The notes below the pieces were generated by a model. It was given only the letters and a program-made list of their open reading frames with translations, had not been told where the DNA came from and searched no databases. From Paenibacillus polymyxa (GTDB taxonomy: Bacteria > Bacillota > Bacilli > Paenibacillales > Paenibacillaceae): 64,000 nt of DNA. Positions 53,476 through 62,282 of the stretch are shown piece by piece; position 1 is the first letter of the stretch, and each line of letters opens with the position of its first letter. A program made the translations under genes and the position numbers. The stretch covers positions 4,463,501-4,527,500 of the forward strand of contig NZ_CP015423.1 in assembly GCF_001719045.1 (NCBI RefSeq), written 5' to 3'.

Positions 53476-54786
53476 ATGGCACTTAGACAAATTATGCTGG
53501 CAAAAAAGATTCAGCAGCGTAAGGCTGCTCTTGAAGAACTACTGGGGCAAGAACGCAGCTTGCAAACGAGATCCGATGAGTTGGAATCCGCAATTGAGGA
53601 AGCCGCCACCGACGAAGAAATTGCAGCTGTAGAAGAAAGTGTTACGGAGCTGGAGCAGGAGAAGACGGGGATTACTGAGCAGAAAGGCGTATTGGAAGGC
53701 GAGATTGCAGCACTTGAAGGCGAATTGGAACAACTCAACAGCCAAGCGCCTGATAATACCCCGAACCCTTTACCAACTCCAGCACCATCCGAAAGAAACC
53801 ATACACAAACAGGAGGCGAAACAAGAATGAGAGGCAACAAATACGAGACACGGGCGCAAACACTTGAAAGATTGAACCAACCGGAGGTACGTGATTTTTA
53901 TTCCGCACTGGCTACGGCTGTGAAAGAAAATCGCGCACTCACTGGAGCAGATGCAACGATTCCTACCGTTGTTATTGACATGATCCGCACGCGCATTGGT
54001 GATTTTAGCCGCCTTTACAAAGAGGTTGAAGTCGTTCCGTTGAATGGTGATGCACGTGTTATTTTGGACGGTGCGATTCCTGAAGCAATTTGGGTTGAAA
54101 TGTGTGACCCGGTTCAAGAGCTGGCAGATGCCTTCACACAAACCGAACTGGATGGCTTTAAAGTGGGCGGCTTTATTCCTCTGTGCAACGCCATTTTAGA
54201 GGACAGCATGATTGATTTGGCGAATTTTGTCGAACGTCGTTTAGCGATGGCTATCGGTAAAGCTTTGGACAAGGCTATTTTGATCGGTGCAGGCCCGACA
54301 GCAAAACAGCCGCTTGGTGTGGTTACAGCTTTGGCATCTGAGGCTGACCGAAACGTTGAGGTTGACGGTTCCATAGAAAGCATCGTTACCAAAATGGCTT
54401 TGATTGATGATGGAGAAGATGGCGCACCGATTGAGGAAGTTATTGCCGTTATGCGCCGTTCCACTTATTACAAGCACATTGTGCCGCAAACTCTTGTGAA
54501 AACGGCGGACGGTAGAGTGGTTGTCCAAACTGTCACCAATCCAATGTTGCCCGATGGCACACGTATTGTCTGGTCACAATATGCGCCTGCTGACACGATC
54601 ATCCTGGGTGACTTCAAAAAGTACCTTTTGGCGGAACGTGCAGGCGTCAAAATTGAAAGCTCGAAGGAAGTCCGTTTCATTCAGGATCAAACTGTTTTCA
54701 AGGGAACGGGGAGATACGATGGTAAACCAGTTTACACAGAGTATTTTGCTGTTATCAAAATTACAGTGGGGGGTGCTCAGGGATGA
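53476..54786 (+). CDS. Major capsid protein (HK97 fold)
   Basis: 436 residues. The first 115 residues are a Glu/Gln-rich coiled coil plus a Pro-rich linker (the scaffold delta domain, cleaved by the protease); the HK97 fold follows, with WVEMCDPVQELADAF, VERRLAMAIGKALDKAILIG, PLGVVTALA and YAPADTIILGDFKKYLL. It follows the protease by 2 bp. Overlaps the next gene by 4 bp. Confidence 0.93.
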   Translation: MALRQIMLAKKIQQRKAALEELLGQERSLQTRSDELESAIEEAATDEEIAAVEESVTELEQEKTGITEQKGVLEGEIAALEGELEQLNSQAPDNTPNPLPTPAPSERNHTQTGGETRMRGNKYETRAQTLERLNQPEVRDFYSALATAVKENRALTGADATIPTVVIDMIRTRIGDFSRLYKEVEVVPLNGDARVILDGAIPEAIWVEMCDPVQELADAFTQTELDGFKVGGFIPLCNAILEDSMIDLANFVERRLAMAIGKALDKAILIGAGPTAKQPLGVVTALASEADRNVEVDGSIESIVTKMALIDDGEDGAPIEEVIAVMRRSTYYKHIVPQTLVKTADGRVVVQTVTNPMLPDGTRIVWSQYAPADTIILGDFKKYLLAERAGVKIESSKEVRFIQDQTVFKGTGRYDGKPVYTEYFAVIKITVGGAQG

Positions 54787-55340
54787 GCAAGTTTACAGCG
54801 GTAGTAACTGAGGATGTGGCAGCAAACCGACTCCTATCTAAAACGGTAGGAGCTGAAGGTATCACGCTGGCGGCAACTACAGCAGGCGGTACTCCAGACT
54901 TCCGCTCCACAGGGAGACTGAAAAAGGACGAGGAAATCACCGTGACCATTAACAACAGTCCATCCTGGTTGGTGGAAGCTGGTGAGGATATCACGGCAGG
55001 TGCAACGGTGGCAGCCGGGGCGGGTGGCGTGGTTGTAGCGTCAGCAACTGGATTCGGATACATCGTTAAGGCGGTTAAGGCTGGCGAATTGGCTTCCGTG
55101 ATTCGGTCTACTACCGGAGGGGGCGCAGGGCAACCAGGGCCAAAGGGTGACAAAGGAGCAACAGGCCCAGCGGGACCAACCGGGCCAGCAGGACCAAAGG
55201 GCGATAAAGGCGATACTGGGGCAACGGGCGCAGCCGGGGCAAAAGGTGACAAGGGCGATAAAGGCGATCCGGGCGAGGTCACAAAGGCCCAGTATGACGC
55301 TCTAGCGGCCCGCGTAACGGCTCTAGAAGGCGCGGGTTAA
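54783..55340 (+). CDS. Capsid decoration/head-fibre protein with collagen-like stalk
   Basis: 185 residues. The N-terminal 110 residues form a beta-rich, Gly/Ala/Thr-rich domain like phage capsid cement/decoration proteins (DUF2190-like). Then come 17 Gly-X-Y triplets (residues 116-166, GPKGDKGATGPAGPTGP...), a collagen-like region, and a short C-terminal helix (KAQYDALAARVTALEGAG) that looks like a trimeric coiled-coil register. Collagen stretches need trimers, so decoration trimers may carry triple-helix fibres on the head. It follows the capsid gene with a 4-bp overlap. Confidence 0.82.
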   Translation: MSKFTAVVTEDVAANRLLSKTVGAEGITLAATTAGGTPDFRSTGRLKKDEEITVTINNSPSWLVEAGEDITAGATVAAGAGGVVVASATGFGYIVKAVKAGELASVIRSTTGGGAGQPGPKGDKGATGPAGPTGPAGPKGDKGDTGATGAAGAKGDKGDKGDPGEVTKAQYDALAARVTALEGAG

Positions 55341-55341
55341 T

Positions 55342-55617
55342 ATGGACTCCATCGCTATTGTCGAACTTGTAAAAGAACGGCTGGGCATTCGTACAACTGT
55401 GCGTGACACCTATCTGGAGGCTATTGCAAAATCAGTCATTACCGAATTGGAAGATGAAAAAGGGCTTGCGCTTGATGCAGAGAACTTCAATCATCTTCTT
55501 TTTTGTGCTGATTATGCTACATGGCGGTATCAGTCCCGGGATGAATCCGGGGCTATGCCGCGTCATCTCCAATTCAGATTACACAATCTAATTCTTCATA
55601 ACCGGAGGTTACCATGA
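55342..55617 (+). CDS. Head-tail connector (gp6-like)
   Basis: 91 residues, helical; VELVKERLGIRTTVRDTYLEAIAKSVITELE fits the HK97 gp6-like DNA-packaging/adaptor family, which sits under the portal. The gene overlaps the next by 4 bp and stands in the standard position. Confidence 0.78.
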   Translation: MDSIAIVELVKERLGIRTTVRDTYLEAIAKSVITELEDEKGLALDAENFNHLLFCADYATWRYQSRDESGAMPRHLQFRLHNLILHNRRLP

Positions 55618-55925
55618 GTTGGGATTATGAGCTTACGCTAATCAGGCCCGGTGAAATTATACAGGACGATATAGGCAATCAGATTCCCGGCGATCCAGTA
55701 GAGACGGTCGTATTGTGTAAACTCCAATCTGTGGGACGTACTGAGTTTTACAATGCAGCGGTTGCAGGGCTACGGCCTGAAATGGTGTTTGTTATTCATG
55801 GCTATGAGTACAACTATGAACAGTCTGTCCGTTTTGATGGCGTACTGTACAGGGTGATTCGTACCTATGCAACCGGATTTGAAGAATTGGAATTGACTTG
55901 TGAGAGGGTGGCGGCAGATGGCTAG
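55614..55925 (+). CDS. Head closure protein (SPP1 gp16-like)
   Basis: 103 residues, mainly beta. LTLIRPGEIIQDDIGNQIPG and KLQSVGRTEFYNAA fit phage head-closure/stopper proteins. It overlaps the next gene by 8 bp. Assigned by position as much as by motif. Confidence 0.75.
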   Translation: MSWDYELTLIRPGEIIQDDIGNQIPGDPVETVVLCKLQSVGRTEFYNAAVAGLRPEMVFVIHGYEYNYEQSVRFDGVLYRVIRTYATGFEELELTCERVAADG

Positions 55926-56304
55926 TGACATTGAGATTGATCAGCTTGTTTCCGAAATCACCCGCGCCGTACAGGAATACACCCATGATGTGGAAAAGGG
56001 AATTGACCAGCATTTGGACGAAGTAGCCGAAAAGGTACGACAGGAAGCGGAGACAAGCGCACCTAAGCATACCGGGAAGTACGCCAAGGGGTTCAAAGTA
56101 TCGGACCAAAGCAAAGGCACACTAAAACGGCTGGTGGTCTGGAATAAAAAGCATTCCCGCCGTGTGCATTTGCTGGAGTTTGGACACGCCAAGCGCGGAG
56201 GTGGACGGGTAAGGGCTTATCCTCACTTACGGCCTGCTTATGAACACCACGCGGCACATCTTGCGGATGATATCAAGCGCATCATTCGTAACGGAGGTAG
56301 GTAA
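55918..56304 (+). CDS. Tail-component protein (HK97 gp10-like)
   Basis: 128 residues. The family mark APKHTGKYAKGFKV, followed by LLEFGHAKRGGGRVRAYPHLRPAYE, is typical of HK97 gp10-like tail completion proteins. It starts at the ATG at 55918 with GAGAGGGTGG before it. Confidence 0.85.
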   Translation: MASDIEIDQLVSEITRAVQEYTHDVEKGIDQHLDEVAEKVRQEAETSAPKHTGKYAKGFKVSDQSKGTLKRLVVWNKKHSRRVHLLEFGHAKRGGGRVRAYPHLRPAYEHHAAHLADDIKRIIRNGGR

Positions 56305-56639
56305 TGGAACAATCGGATTTGGTTGTTGAACTTAAGTCATTGGGTATGCCAGTTGCTTATAGTCATTTCACAGGGACAGCGCAAAAACCAGCCCCGCCTC
56401 CACCGTTCATAACGTATCAGTTTGCGTACAATTCTGACATGATAGCAGATAATCAAAATTATGTAGATATTGGGAACTATCAGGTGGAGTTGTACACTGC
56501 TAAGAAGGATCTGGCAGCCGAAAAGAAAGTCCAAGACAAGTTAAAGGAATTGAACTTGCCCTATAGCAAGGTAGAAAGCTGGCTGGATGATGAAAAACTG
56601 TATCAGATTTTATATGAAATTCAACTTATAGGAGCGTGA
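56304..56639 (+). CDS. Tail terminator/completion protein
   Basis: 111 residues, alpha/beta. YSHFTGTAQKPAPPPPFITYQFAYNSDM and YQVELYTAKKDLAAEKKV resemble the tail-terminator/completion proteins (gp17-like) found before the tail tube gene. ATG overlaps the previous stop by 1 bp. Confidence 0.72.
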   Translation: MEQSDLVVELKSLGMPVAYSHFTGTAQKPAPPPPFITYQFAYNSDMIADNQNYVDIGNYQVELYTAKKDLAAEKKVQDKLKELNLPYSKVESWLDDEKLYQILYEIQLIGA

Positions 56640-56643
56640 CGAA

Positions 56644-57246
56644 ATGGATAAAAACAAAGTTACATTTGGTTTAAATAAGGTGCATATCGCGTTTTACGAT
56701 GAGGACAGTACAACGCAACCCGCTTGGGGTACACCTATCCCTATTCCAGGTGCGGTACGCTGGACACCGGAGGCGCAGGGGGAACAGTCGGAGTTTTACG
56801 CCGATAATACTAAGTATTACGTAGCGACTTCGAACAATGGCTATACAGGTGAATTGGAATTAGCACTGGTTCCCGATGATATTCTGGCCAGAATGCTTGG
56901 GTGGATCATTGACGAAAACGGAATGTTGGTGGAAGTGTCGGATGCAACGCCTAAAAAGTTTGCGCTGCTTGGACAGGTACAGGGCGATCAGAAGAACCGC
57001 CGCTTTGTTTATTACGATTGCCAAGCTGACCGACCGGCTAAGGAACGCCAAACGAAAGGTGAATCCGTCGAAGTTGCAACCGATGTATTGAACCTGACAG
57101 TTTCCCCGATTGAGCTTGGTGGGCGCACAGTTGTTAAAGGTGACCTGGAGCTAAATGAAACAAATGCTGCTGCTTATAGCGCGTTTTTTGATTCTGTGTA
57201 TACGCCTAAATTCACAAATGTAACTACAGGGGGAGCAGAAGCATGA
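56644..57246 (+). CDS. Major tail protein
   Basis: 200 residues; VTFGLNKVHIAFYDED at the start, GAVRWTPEAQGEQSEFYADNTKYY and LALVPDDILARMLGW fit the phi13-like major tail tube family. It makes the tail tube. A 4-bp overlap joins it to the chaperone gene. Confidence 0.88.
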   Translation: MDKNKVTFGLNKVHIAFYDEDSTTQPAWGTPIPIPGAVRWTPEAQGEQSEFYADNTKYYVATSNNGYTGELELALVPDDILARMLGWIIDENGMLVEVSDATPKKFALLGQVQGDQKNRRFVYYDCQADRPAKERQTKGESVEVATDVLNLTVSPIELGGRTVVKGDLELNETNAAAYSAFFDSVYTPKFTNVTTGGAEA

Positions 57247-57632
57247 GAGATTTAACCATTGGTAGTCAACAAATTCGAGTCAAGGCGGGTGCCTTGGCTC
57301 TTTTATTTTATAAGCAGGAATTTAAGTCGGATTTGCTGGGCGATATGTTGAAAATGGTGGGCGGTAATGTGGGGGGAGGACCAAACGTTGAAATTGATCC
57401 AAGCTCTATTGATTTTCTTGCCAACTTGCAAATGGTCTGGGCTATGGCTAAATCAGCCGAATACCCAAAACCATATGACGGGTTTTCGACATGGCTTGCC
57501 GCTTTAGATGATGATCTGGATTTTTCGGATACTACATTCTTTGTCGGGGCATTGGAGGAAGCCACGGAAGGCTTTTTTCGTCAGCAGTCCAAGTCCAGCG
57601 GGATCAAAGGCGGCGTCCCAGCCAACCAATAA
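57243..57632 (+). CDS. Tail assembly chaperone, G frame
   Basis: 129 residues. The layout (between tail tube and tape measure), the start MRDLTIGSQQIRVKAGALALLFYK and the helix-rich middle fit the G part of the G/GT chaperone pair that folds tape-measure protein into the tail. A second frame opens in the overlap and continues to 57813; see the frameshift entries. Confidence 0.85.
   Translation: MRDLTIGSQQIRVKAGALALLFYKQEFKSDLLGDMLKMVGGNVGGGPNVEIDPSSIDFLANLQMVWAMAKSAEYPKPYDGFSTWLAALDDDLDFSDTTFFVGALEEATEGFFRQQSKSSGIKGGVPANQ
57573..57579 (+). other. Candidate +1 frameshift site in the tail chaperone gene
   Basis: TTTTTTC (57573-57579) in the G frame reads TTT-TTT-CGT. A +1 slip of the tRNA-Phe from TTT to TTC leads directly into the T frame (GTC-AGC-AGT). 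-2 on the T6 run is an alternative; -1 leads to a stop after about 24 codons and no T-like product. The shift is inferred. Confidence 0.55.
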
Positions 57633-57813
57633 CACACATCTTGAAATGGACCTGTTAGCTATTGGTAAACGGATCGGCCTGAGCTTTGCAGAGATTAATG
57701 ACCTGAGATGTCAGGAACTTATAGATTTAGCCCGTAGCTTCACGGGGAGCGACAACAAAGAGGAATCCAAAGAGGCGACACAGGATGATATAGACGCGTT
57801 CTACGGCAGATAA
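57574..57813 (+). CDS. Tail assembly chaperone, T extension (frameshift product)
   Basis: About 80 residues in the frame shifted by +1 relative to G. It contains a small helical domain (MDLLAIGKRIGLSFAEIND, ELIDLARSFTGS) ending in TQDDIDAFYGR, which matches the usual end of phage T proteins. No ribosome site stands before the ATG at 57508 or the one at 57647, so the product is most likely made as a GT fusion by frameshifting. Confidence 0.7.
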   Translation, partial: FFVSSPSPAGSKAASQPTNNTHLEMDLLAIGKRIGLSFAEINDLRCQELIDLARSFTGSDNKEESKEATQDDIDAFYGR

Positions 57814-57830
57814 GAGGGGAGGTGTAGATT

Positions 57831-60800
57831 TTGGCTGAAACGATCAAGGGTATTAATGTCGTAATCGGAGCAGAGACAAAAGGGCTATCGGCTGCTTTAT
57901 CAGATGTGAATAAACGAAGCAAGGATTTACAAGGTGAGTTAAAACAGATTGATAAGCTGCTTAAATTTGACCCAGGTAACACGGAATTGCTTGCTCAAAA
58001 GCAGAAGATTTTGACAGATGCCATTTCCAATACTTCAGACAAGCTTCAAACCCTAAAAGCAGCGCAGCAGCAAGTAGCTGACCAATTCGCGCGTGGCGAT
58101 ATCACAGAAGGTCAGTACCGTGCTTTTCAAAGAGAGCTTGTCCAGACTGAACAGGAATTGAAAAGGCTGCAAAACAGCCTGAACAGTTTGAACGTGCCGA
58201 CAATTAACGTTGTCATTAATGGAGACACCAAGGATTTATACGCATCATTGGACGGTGTTAACAAGCGTAGTAAAGAGCTACAAACAGAACTGCGGCAAGT
58301 GGACCAGCTTTTGAAATTTGATCCTGGGAACACCGAACTTTTAGCCCAAAAACAAAAGCTTCTATCCGATGCCATTTCCAATACATCCGATAAGCTGAAC
58401 ACGCTTCGCAGCGCTCAACAGCAGGTCACAGAGCAGTTTCAGCGTGGGGATATATCGGAAGAACAGTATCGAGCTTTTCAACGTGAGCTGGTCCGTACAG
58501 AACAGGAACTACAACGTTTTGAAAACGGCTTACGTGAAGCCCGTGGTGAACTGGACGATTTAAGCGATGAAGCAGGCGATGCAGGAAACAAGATAGGGGA
58601 AGTCGGGGAAAAGTTCAAGGCGGCAGGCGATAAAATTAAAGGTGTCGGCGTAGGACTTACGGCGGGTGTTACTGCGCCGCTTGTGGCTATCGGTGCGGTA
58701 GCTGGGAAAACGGCGATGGATCTGGACGCAGCAGCAGGGAAAATGGAAGCTTCCCTGGGGATCACGGCAGAGGAAGCGGAAAAGCTGGCTGTCGCAGCTC
58801 AGGGTATCTGGAAGAACGGATTCGGGGAAAGCCTTGGTGAAGTTAATCAAGCTCTTATTACCACTAAAACAAATATCCGAGGTTTGGACGATTCAACACT
58901 GACCGACTTAACCCAAAAAGCAATGATTTTGAAAGAAACATTTGATGCAGAAGTGAATGAAACAACCCGTACCGCTTCCGTGCTGATGAAGAACTTCAAA
59001 ATTTCTGGATCGGATGCTATGGACCTTATCACTGTAGGTTTTCAGCGCGGGGGTAACTTCTCAGATGAATTGCTGGATACCTTACGGGAATATTCGCCAC
59101 AGTTCAAAGGCTTAGGCTACAGTGCCGAACAGTTCACCGCTATCCTGATTGCAGGCGCTGAAAAAGGCGCGTTTAATCTGGACAAAATTGGGGACAGCGC
59201 TAAAGAAGCGTTCCTGAGAGTAGGAGACGGAAGTAAAAGCTCACGTGATGCCCTAACCTCTTTAGGACTGGATTTTAAGAAGGTAGAGAATGACATAAAC
59301 GCTGGTGGGCAAGGTGCGCAGAGGGCTTTTGGTGCGGTTGTCACAGCCATTGCGGGCGTGAAGGACCCAGCCAAACAAGCACAAACAGCGGTAGCCCTCA
59401 TGGGTACACCGTTGGAGGACTTGGGGCCACAGTTCCGTGATTTTTTCGCTACGGTTAATACTGACCTAGGGAATTTTAAGGGATCAACGGATAAAGCAGG
59501 AGCTGCACTTAAAGATAACTTAGGTGACCGCTTCAATATCTTAATCCGTAACTTACAAAGTAGTCTGGCCCCACTGGGCGAAACACTGGTAAGCCTAGCC
59601 GAAAAAGCTCTGCCGCCGATCACACAGGCCGTGGATACCCTTGCGACTGCGTTTTCGTCTATGTCTCCATCTATGCAAATGGTTGTGCTTGCTATAGCGG
59701 GTATTTTAGCAGCCATTGGCCCGCTGGTTGTAATCTTCGGCACCATTATATCTTCTATAGGTACGATCATCACAGCCTTTAGCGCGGTATCTGGAGCCTT
59801 TGCCGCTTTTGGTCCGGTTGTTGCTGCACTGACCGGACCTATAGGCATTACAATAGCAGCCATAACCGCTTTAGTGGCGGGTCTGACCTATCTATACAAC
59901 AACAATGAAACGGTGCGTAATGGGCTTAATGCCGCTTGGGAGGCTATCAAGGCGGCGGCTATGGCTATCTTTGGAGCGATTAAAGATTTTTGGGACCAAT
60001 GGGGCGGTCAAATTACCGAACTGTTTCAAAGTATGTGGGATCTGGTCAAGTCTGTATTTGACACTGTTATTAACGCTATTGCTGATGTAGTCAAGTCTGT
60101 GTTTGATAGTATTAAAGCTTTTTGGGATAAGTGGGGCAAAGATATTACCACGTTCTTCAAAGCGTATCTGGAAGGCTTAAAGCTTCTCTATGGCACTATT
60201 TTTTCAGCGATCTTTGAAGCAATTAAATTTATATTCAATGAGATTAAAGCCTTTTGGGATAAATGGGGCAGCACCATCGTTGAAGCCTTTAAAGGAATTT
60301 TCACGATCCTGAATACCATCTTTGGTGCAACCTTCACGGCTATTTTTGTAGTGATAAAAACCATCTTTACACAAATTAAAGCTTTTTGGGATACATGGGG
60401 AGCCACGATTACAACGCTATTCAAAACCGTTTTCGCAGTGGTCAAAACGGTCTTTGAGGGTGCATGGAATACCATCAAAATCGTGGTGGAAACTGTCATC
60501 GGGGTTATCTCTGGCATTATCAAAACATGGCTGGCTGTTTTTAAAGGTGACTGGGCCGGAGCATGGGAAAATGCAAAGTCAGTTGTTACGACAATCTGGA
60601 ACGGCATCAAAGCTTTGTTCAAAAATGCATTCCAGACGATGGTTAAAATAGGTAAGGATATTATCCAGGGTTTAATCAACGGTATTGCAAATATGAAAGA
60701 TGCTGTTATGAAGAAGACCAAGGAAATATCTGAGGGCATGGCTGAGCAAATAAAAAGATTTTTCGGTATTCATTCACCATCCCGATTAACTACAGAATAC

Positions 60801-62282
60801 GGTGAATACATCTCGCAGGGTTTAGCGAACGGGATTGATAATAAATCCAAGGCGGCTGAAAAATCCGCTAAAAATACAGCGAAAAAGGTGAATGACGCTT
60901 TTAAAGAGTCGTTTGCCAGCGCACAGCATAAATATAAAGTCGGTACGCTGGATACGTCACAGTACATCGCTGCTCTGCAAGGTGTGCAGGGGCAATATGC
61001 TAAAACCTCAGCGCAATACCGCAAAGTAACAGAAGAAATATCCAAGGTAAACAAGACTTTAACTAAGGAACAGGAACAGGCGCTAAAACAGTCTTTTGAC
61101 AACTCTAAAGCGTGGATAGATAAGCAGACTCAAGCGAATCAGCTTTCGTTGACTCAGCAGCTTGTAGCCTGGGAAAAGGTACAGGCCCGGTATAAAGCTG
61201 GATCAGAGCAGCGGAAAGCAGCAGAGGAAGCAGCAGGAAAGGTGAGGCTGGAGATTTATAACCAGTTGAACCAAGCTGGTGATGACTTTTTAGCCAAGAC
61301 TAAGGCTATCAATGAAAATGTGGCGGCTGAAGAATTACGGCTTAACCAGGTATATGAGCAGGCCGTAGAGCAGCGGGCGAAATCTATTAATGATTTTGCT
61401 GGCTTATTTGATGCTGTCGTCATGAAGTCAGAGACAACCGGACAACAGCTCTTGGATAATCTGCGCGGGCAGGTGGACTACCTTGCGACATGGGCTTCCA
61501 GCATTGAAACGCTGGCGGCACGGGGAATTGATAAGGGGCTACTGGAGGAACTACGGCAGATGGGTCCGAAAGCAGCGCCTGAGCTTGCAGCGTTGAATGA
61601 ATTAACTGATGCGCAACTGGCTGAGTATTCCGAGTTGTGGCGTACCAAGTCGGCGGAAAGCCGAGCTATTGCGGTGCAAGAGTTGCAGGGTATGCGGCAA
61701 GACACTGACCTACAGATTCAACAGCTTCGCGCTAAGGCCAACACCGAAATGGACGGGCTGAAAAAGGATTTTGAAGCGAAGGTAAAAGCGATCCGGTCCG
61801 GTACCGTTGGTCAGTTTAATGCCATGAAAGCGGATCTGCCTACCATTGGCAAGCAGGCCATGCAAGGGTTGTTGAATGGTTTGTCTTCCATGCAAGGGGC
61901 TGTAACAGCTAAAGCGCGGGAGATTGCCAATTCTGTTCGTACTACCATGCAAAAAGCGTTAGACATTCATTCTCCTTCAAGGGAAATGGCGTGGATCGGT
62001 GAAATGGCTGGTCAGGGGCTTGTACAAGGTATGGCAGGCATGATGTCCAGTGTTAAGCAGCAGGCGCATGAAATGGCTGTAGCTGTTCAACCTTCCGTAT
62101 CTCCAGCAGCAGGCGACACCGCAGCAAACGGGACAATTACTATTAATATGGAAGGCTTGTTTGATGGGGCTACAATTAACATTCGTCGAGATGAAGATAT
62201 TAAATCATTGGCTCGGGAGTTAGCGTATGAATTTATGGCGATGACTCAGGGAGCCGCACGCGGGGCAGGTGGAACACGTTGA
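57831..62282 (+). CDS. Tape measure protein
   Basis: 1483 residues, starting at a TTG with GGGGAGGTG 8 nt upstream. Residues 8-241 are two copies of a 117-residue coiled-coil module (see repeat). A helix-rich central section with several hydrophobic segments (about 610-700) and a four-fold 44-residue repeat follow (residues 717-892), then two copies of a HSPSR motif region (FGIHSPSRL, LDIHSPSREM) and a long coiled coil. The length of this protein sets the length of the tail; 1483 residues suggests a tail of about 200 nm by the usual 1.5 angstrom per residue rule. Confidence 0.94.
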   Translation: MAETIKGINVVIGAETKGLSAALSDVNKRSKDLQGELKQIDKLLKFDPGNTELLAQKQKILTDAISNTSDKLQTLKAAQQQVADQFARGDITEGQYRAFQRELVQTEQELKRLQNSLNSLNVPTINVVINGDTKDLYASLDGVNKRSKELQTELRQVDQLLKFDPGNTELLAQKQKLLSDAISNTSDKLNTLRSAQQQVTEQFQRGDISEEQYRAFQRELVRTEQELQRFENGLREARGELDDLSDEAGDAGNKIGEVGEKFKAAGDKIKGVGVGLTAGVTAPLVAIGAVAGKTAMDLDAAAGKMEASLGITAEEAEKLAVAAQGIWKNGFGESLGEVNQALITTKTNIRGLDDSTLTDLTQKAMILKETFDAEVNETTRTASVLMKNFKISGSDAMDLITVGFQRGGNFSDELLDTLREYSPQFKGLGYSAEQFTAILIAGAEKGAFNLDKIGDSAKEAFLRVGDGSKSSRDALTSLGLDFKKVENDINAGGQGAQRAFGAVVTAIAGVKDPAKQAQTAVALMGTPLEDLGPQFRDFFATVNTDLGNFKGSTDKAGAALKDNLGDRFNILIRNLQSSLAPLGETLVSLAEKALPPITQAVDTLATAFSSMSPSMQMVVLAIAGILAAIGPLVVIFGTIISSIGTIITAFSAVSGAFAAFGPVVAALTGPIGITIAAITALVAGLTYLYNNNETVRNGLNAAWEAIKAAAMAIFGAIKDFWDQWGGQITELFQSMWDLVKSVFDTVINAIADVVKSVFDSIKAFWDKWGKDITTFFKAYLEGLKLLYGTIFSAIFEAIKFIFNEIKAFWDKWGSTIVEAFKGIFTILNTIFGATFTAIFVVIKTIFTQIKAFWDTWGATITTLFKTVFAVVKTVFEGAWNTIKIVVETVIGVISGIIKTWLAVFKGDWAGAWENAKSVVTTIWNGIKALFKNAFQTMVKIGKDIIQGLINGIANMKDAVMKKTKEISEGMAEQIKRFFGIHSPSRLTTEYGEYISQGLANGIDNKSKAAEKSAKNTAKKVNDAFKESFASAQHKYKVGTLDTSQYIAALQGVQGQYAKTSAQYRKVTEEISKVNKTLTKEQEQALKQSFDNSKAWIDKQTQANQLSLTQQLVAWEKVQARYKAGSEQRKAAEEAAGKVRLEIYNQLNQAGDDFLAKTKAINENVAAEELRLNQVYEQAVEQRAKSINDFAGLFDAVVMKSETTGQQLLDNLRGQVDYLATWASSIETLAARGIDKGLLEELRQMGPKAAPELAALNELTDAQLAEYSELWRTKSAESRAIAVQELQGMRQDTDLQIQQLRAKANTEMDGLKKDFEAKVKAIRSGTVGQFNAMKADLPTIGKQAMQGLLNGLSSMQGAVTAKAREIANSVRTTMQKALDIHSPSREMAWIGEMAGQGLVQGMAGMMSSVKQQAHEMAVAVQPSVSPAAGDTAANGTITINMEGLFDGATINIRRDEDIKSLARELAYEFMAMTQGAARGAGGTR
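57852..58553 (+). repeat. 351-bp tandem duplication in the tape measure N-terminus
   Basis: Copy 1 57852-58202 and copy 2 58203-58553 both begin with INVVI and share about 82 of the first 110 residues, including DPGNTELLAQKQK and GQYRAFQREL-type segments. A clear internal duplication; the first 30 residues and the end of each unit are more diverged. Confidence 0.85.
59979..60506 (+). repeat. Four 132-bp (44-residue) repeats in the tape measure gene
   Basis: Units begin at 59979, 60111, 60243 and 60375, each starting IK(A/D)FWDxWG. They differ in sequence but keep the exact 132-bp period. Confidence 0.85.

Noticed and set aside
55128..55280. Possible CRISPR array in the regular GC-rich repeats
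   Set aside because: Period is 9 or so bp within a protein-coding collagen repeat; no spacer-repeat structure.
54761..55282. 173-residue minus-strand Pro/Ala-rich frame
   Set aside because: Antisense of the collagen-like repeat; the Pro-rich text is the mirror of Gly codons.
57508..57813. Independent gene for the T frame, starting at 57508
   Set aside because: No ribosome site, start lies deep inside the G frame, and the first residues do not look like T. A frameshift product fits better.
59117..59863. 248-residue minus-strand frame in the tape measure gene
   Set aside because: Antisense shadow: long because the sense strand has many Ala/Gly codons. No start signal and no family.
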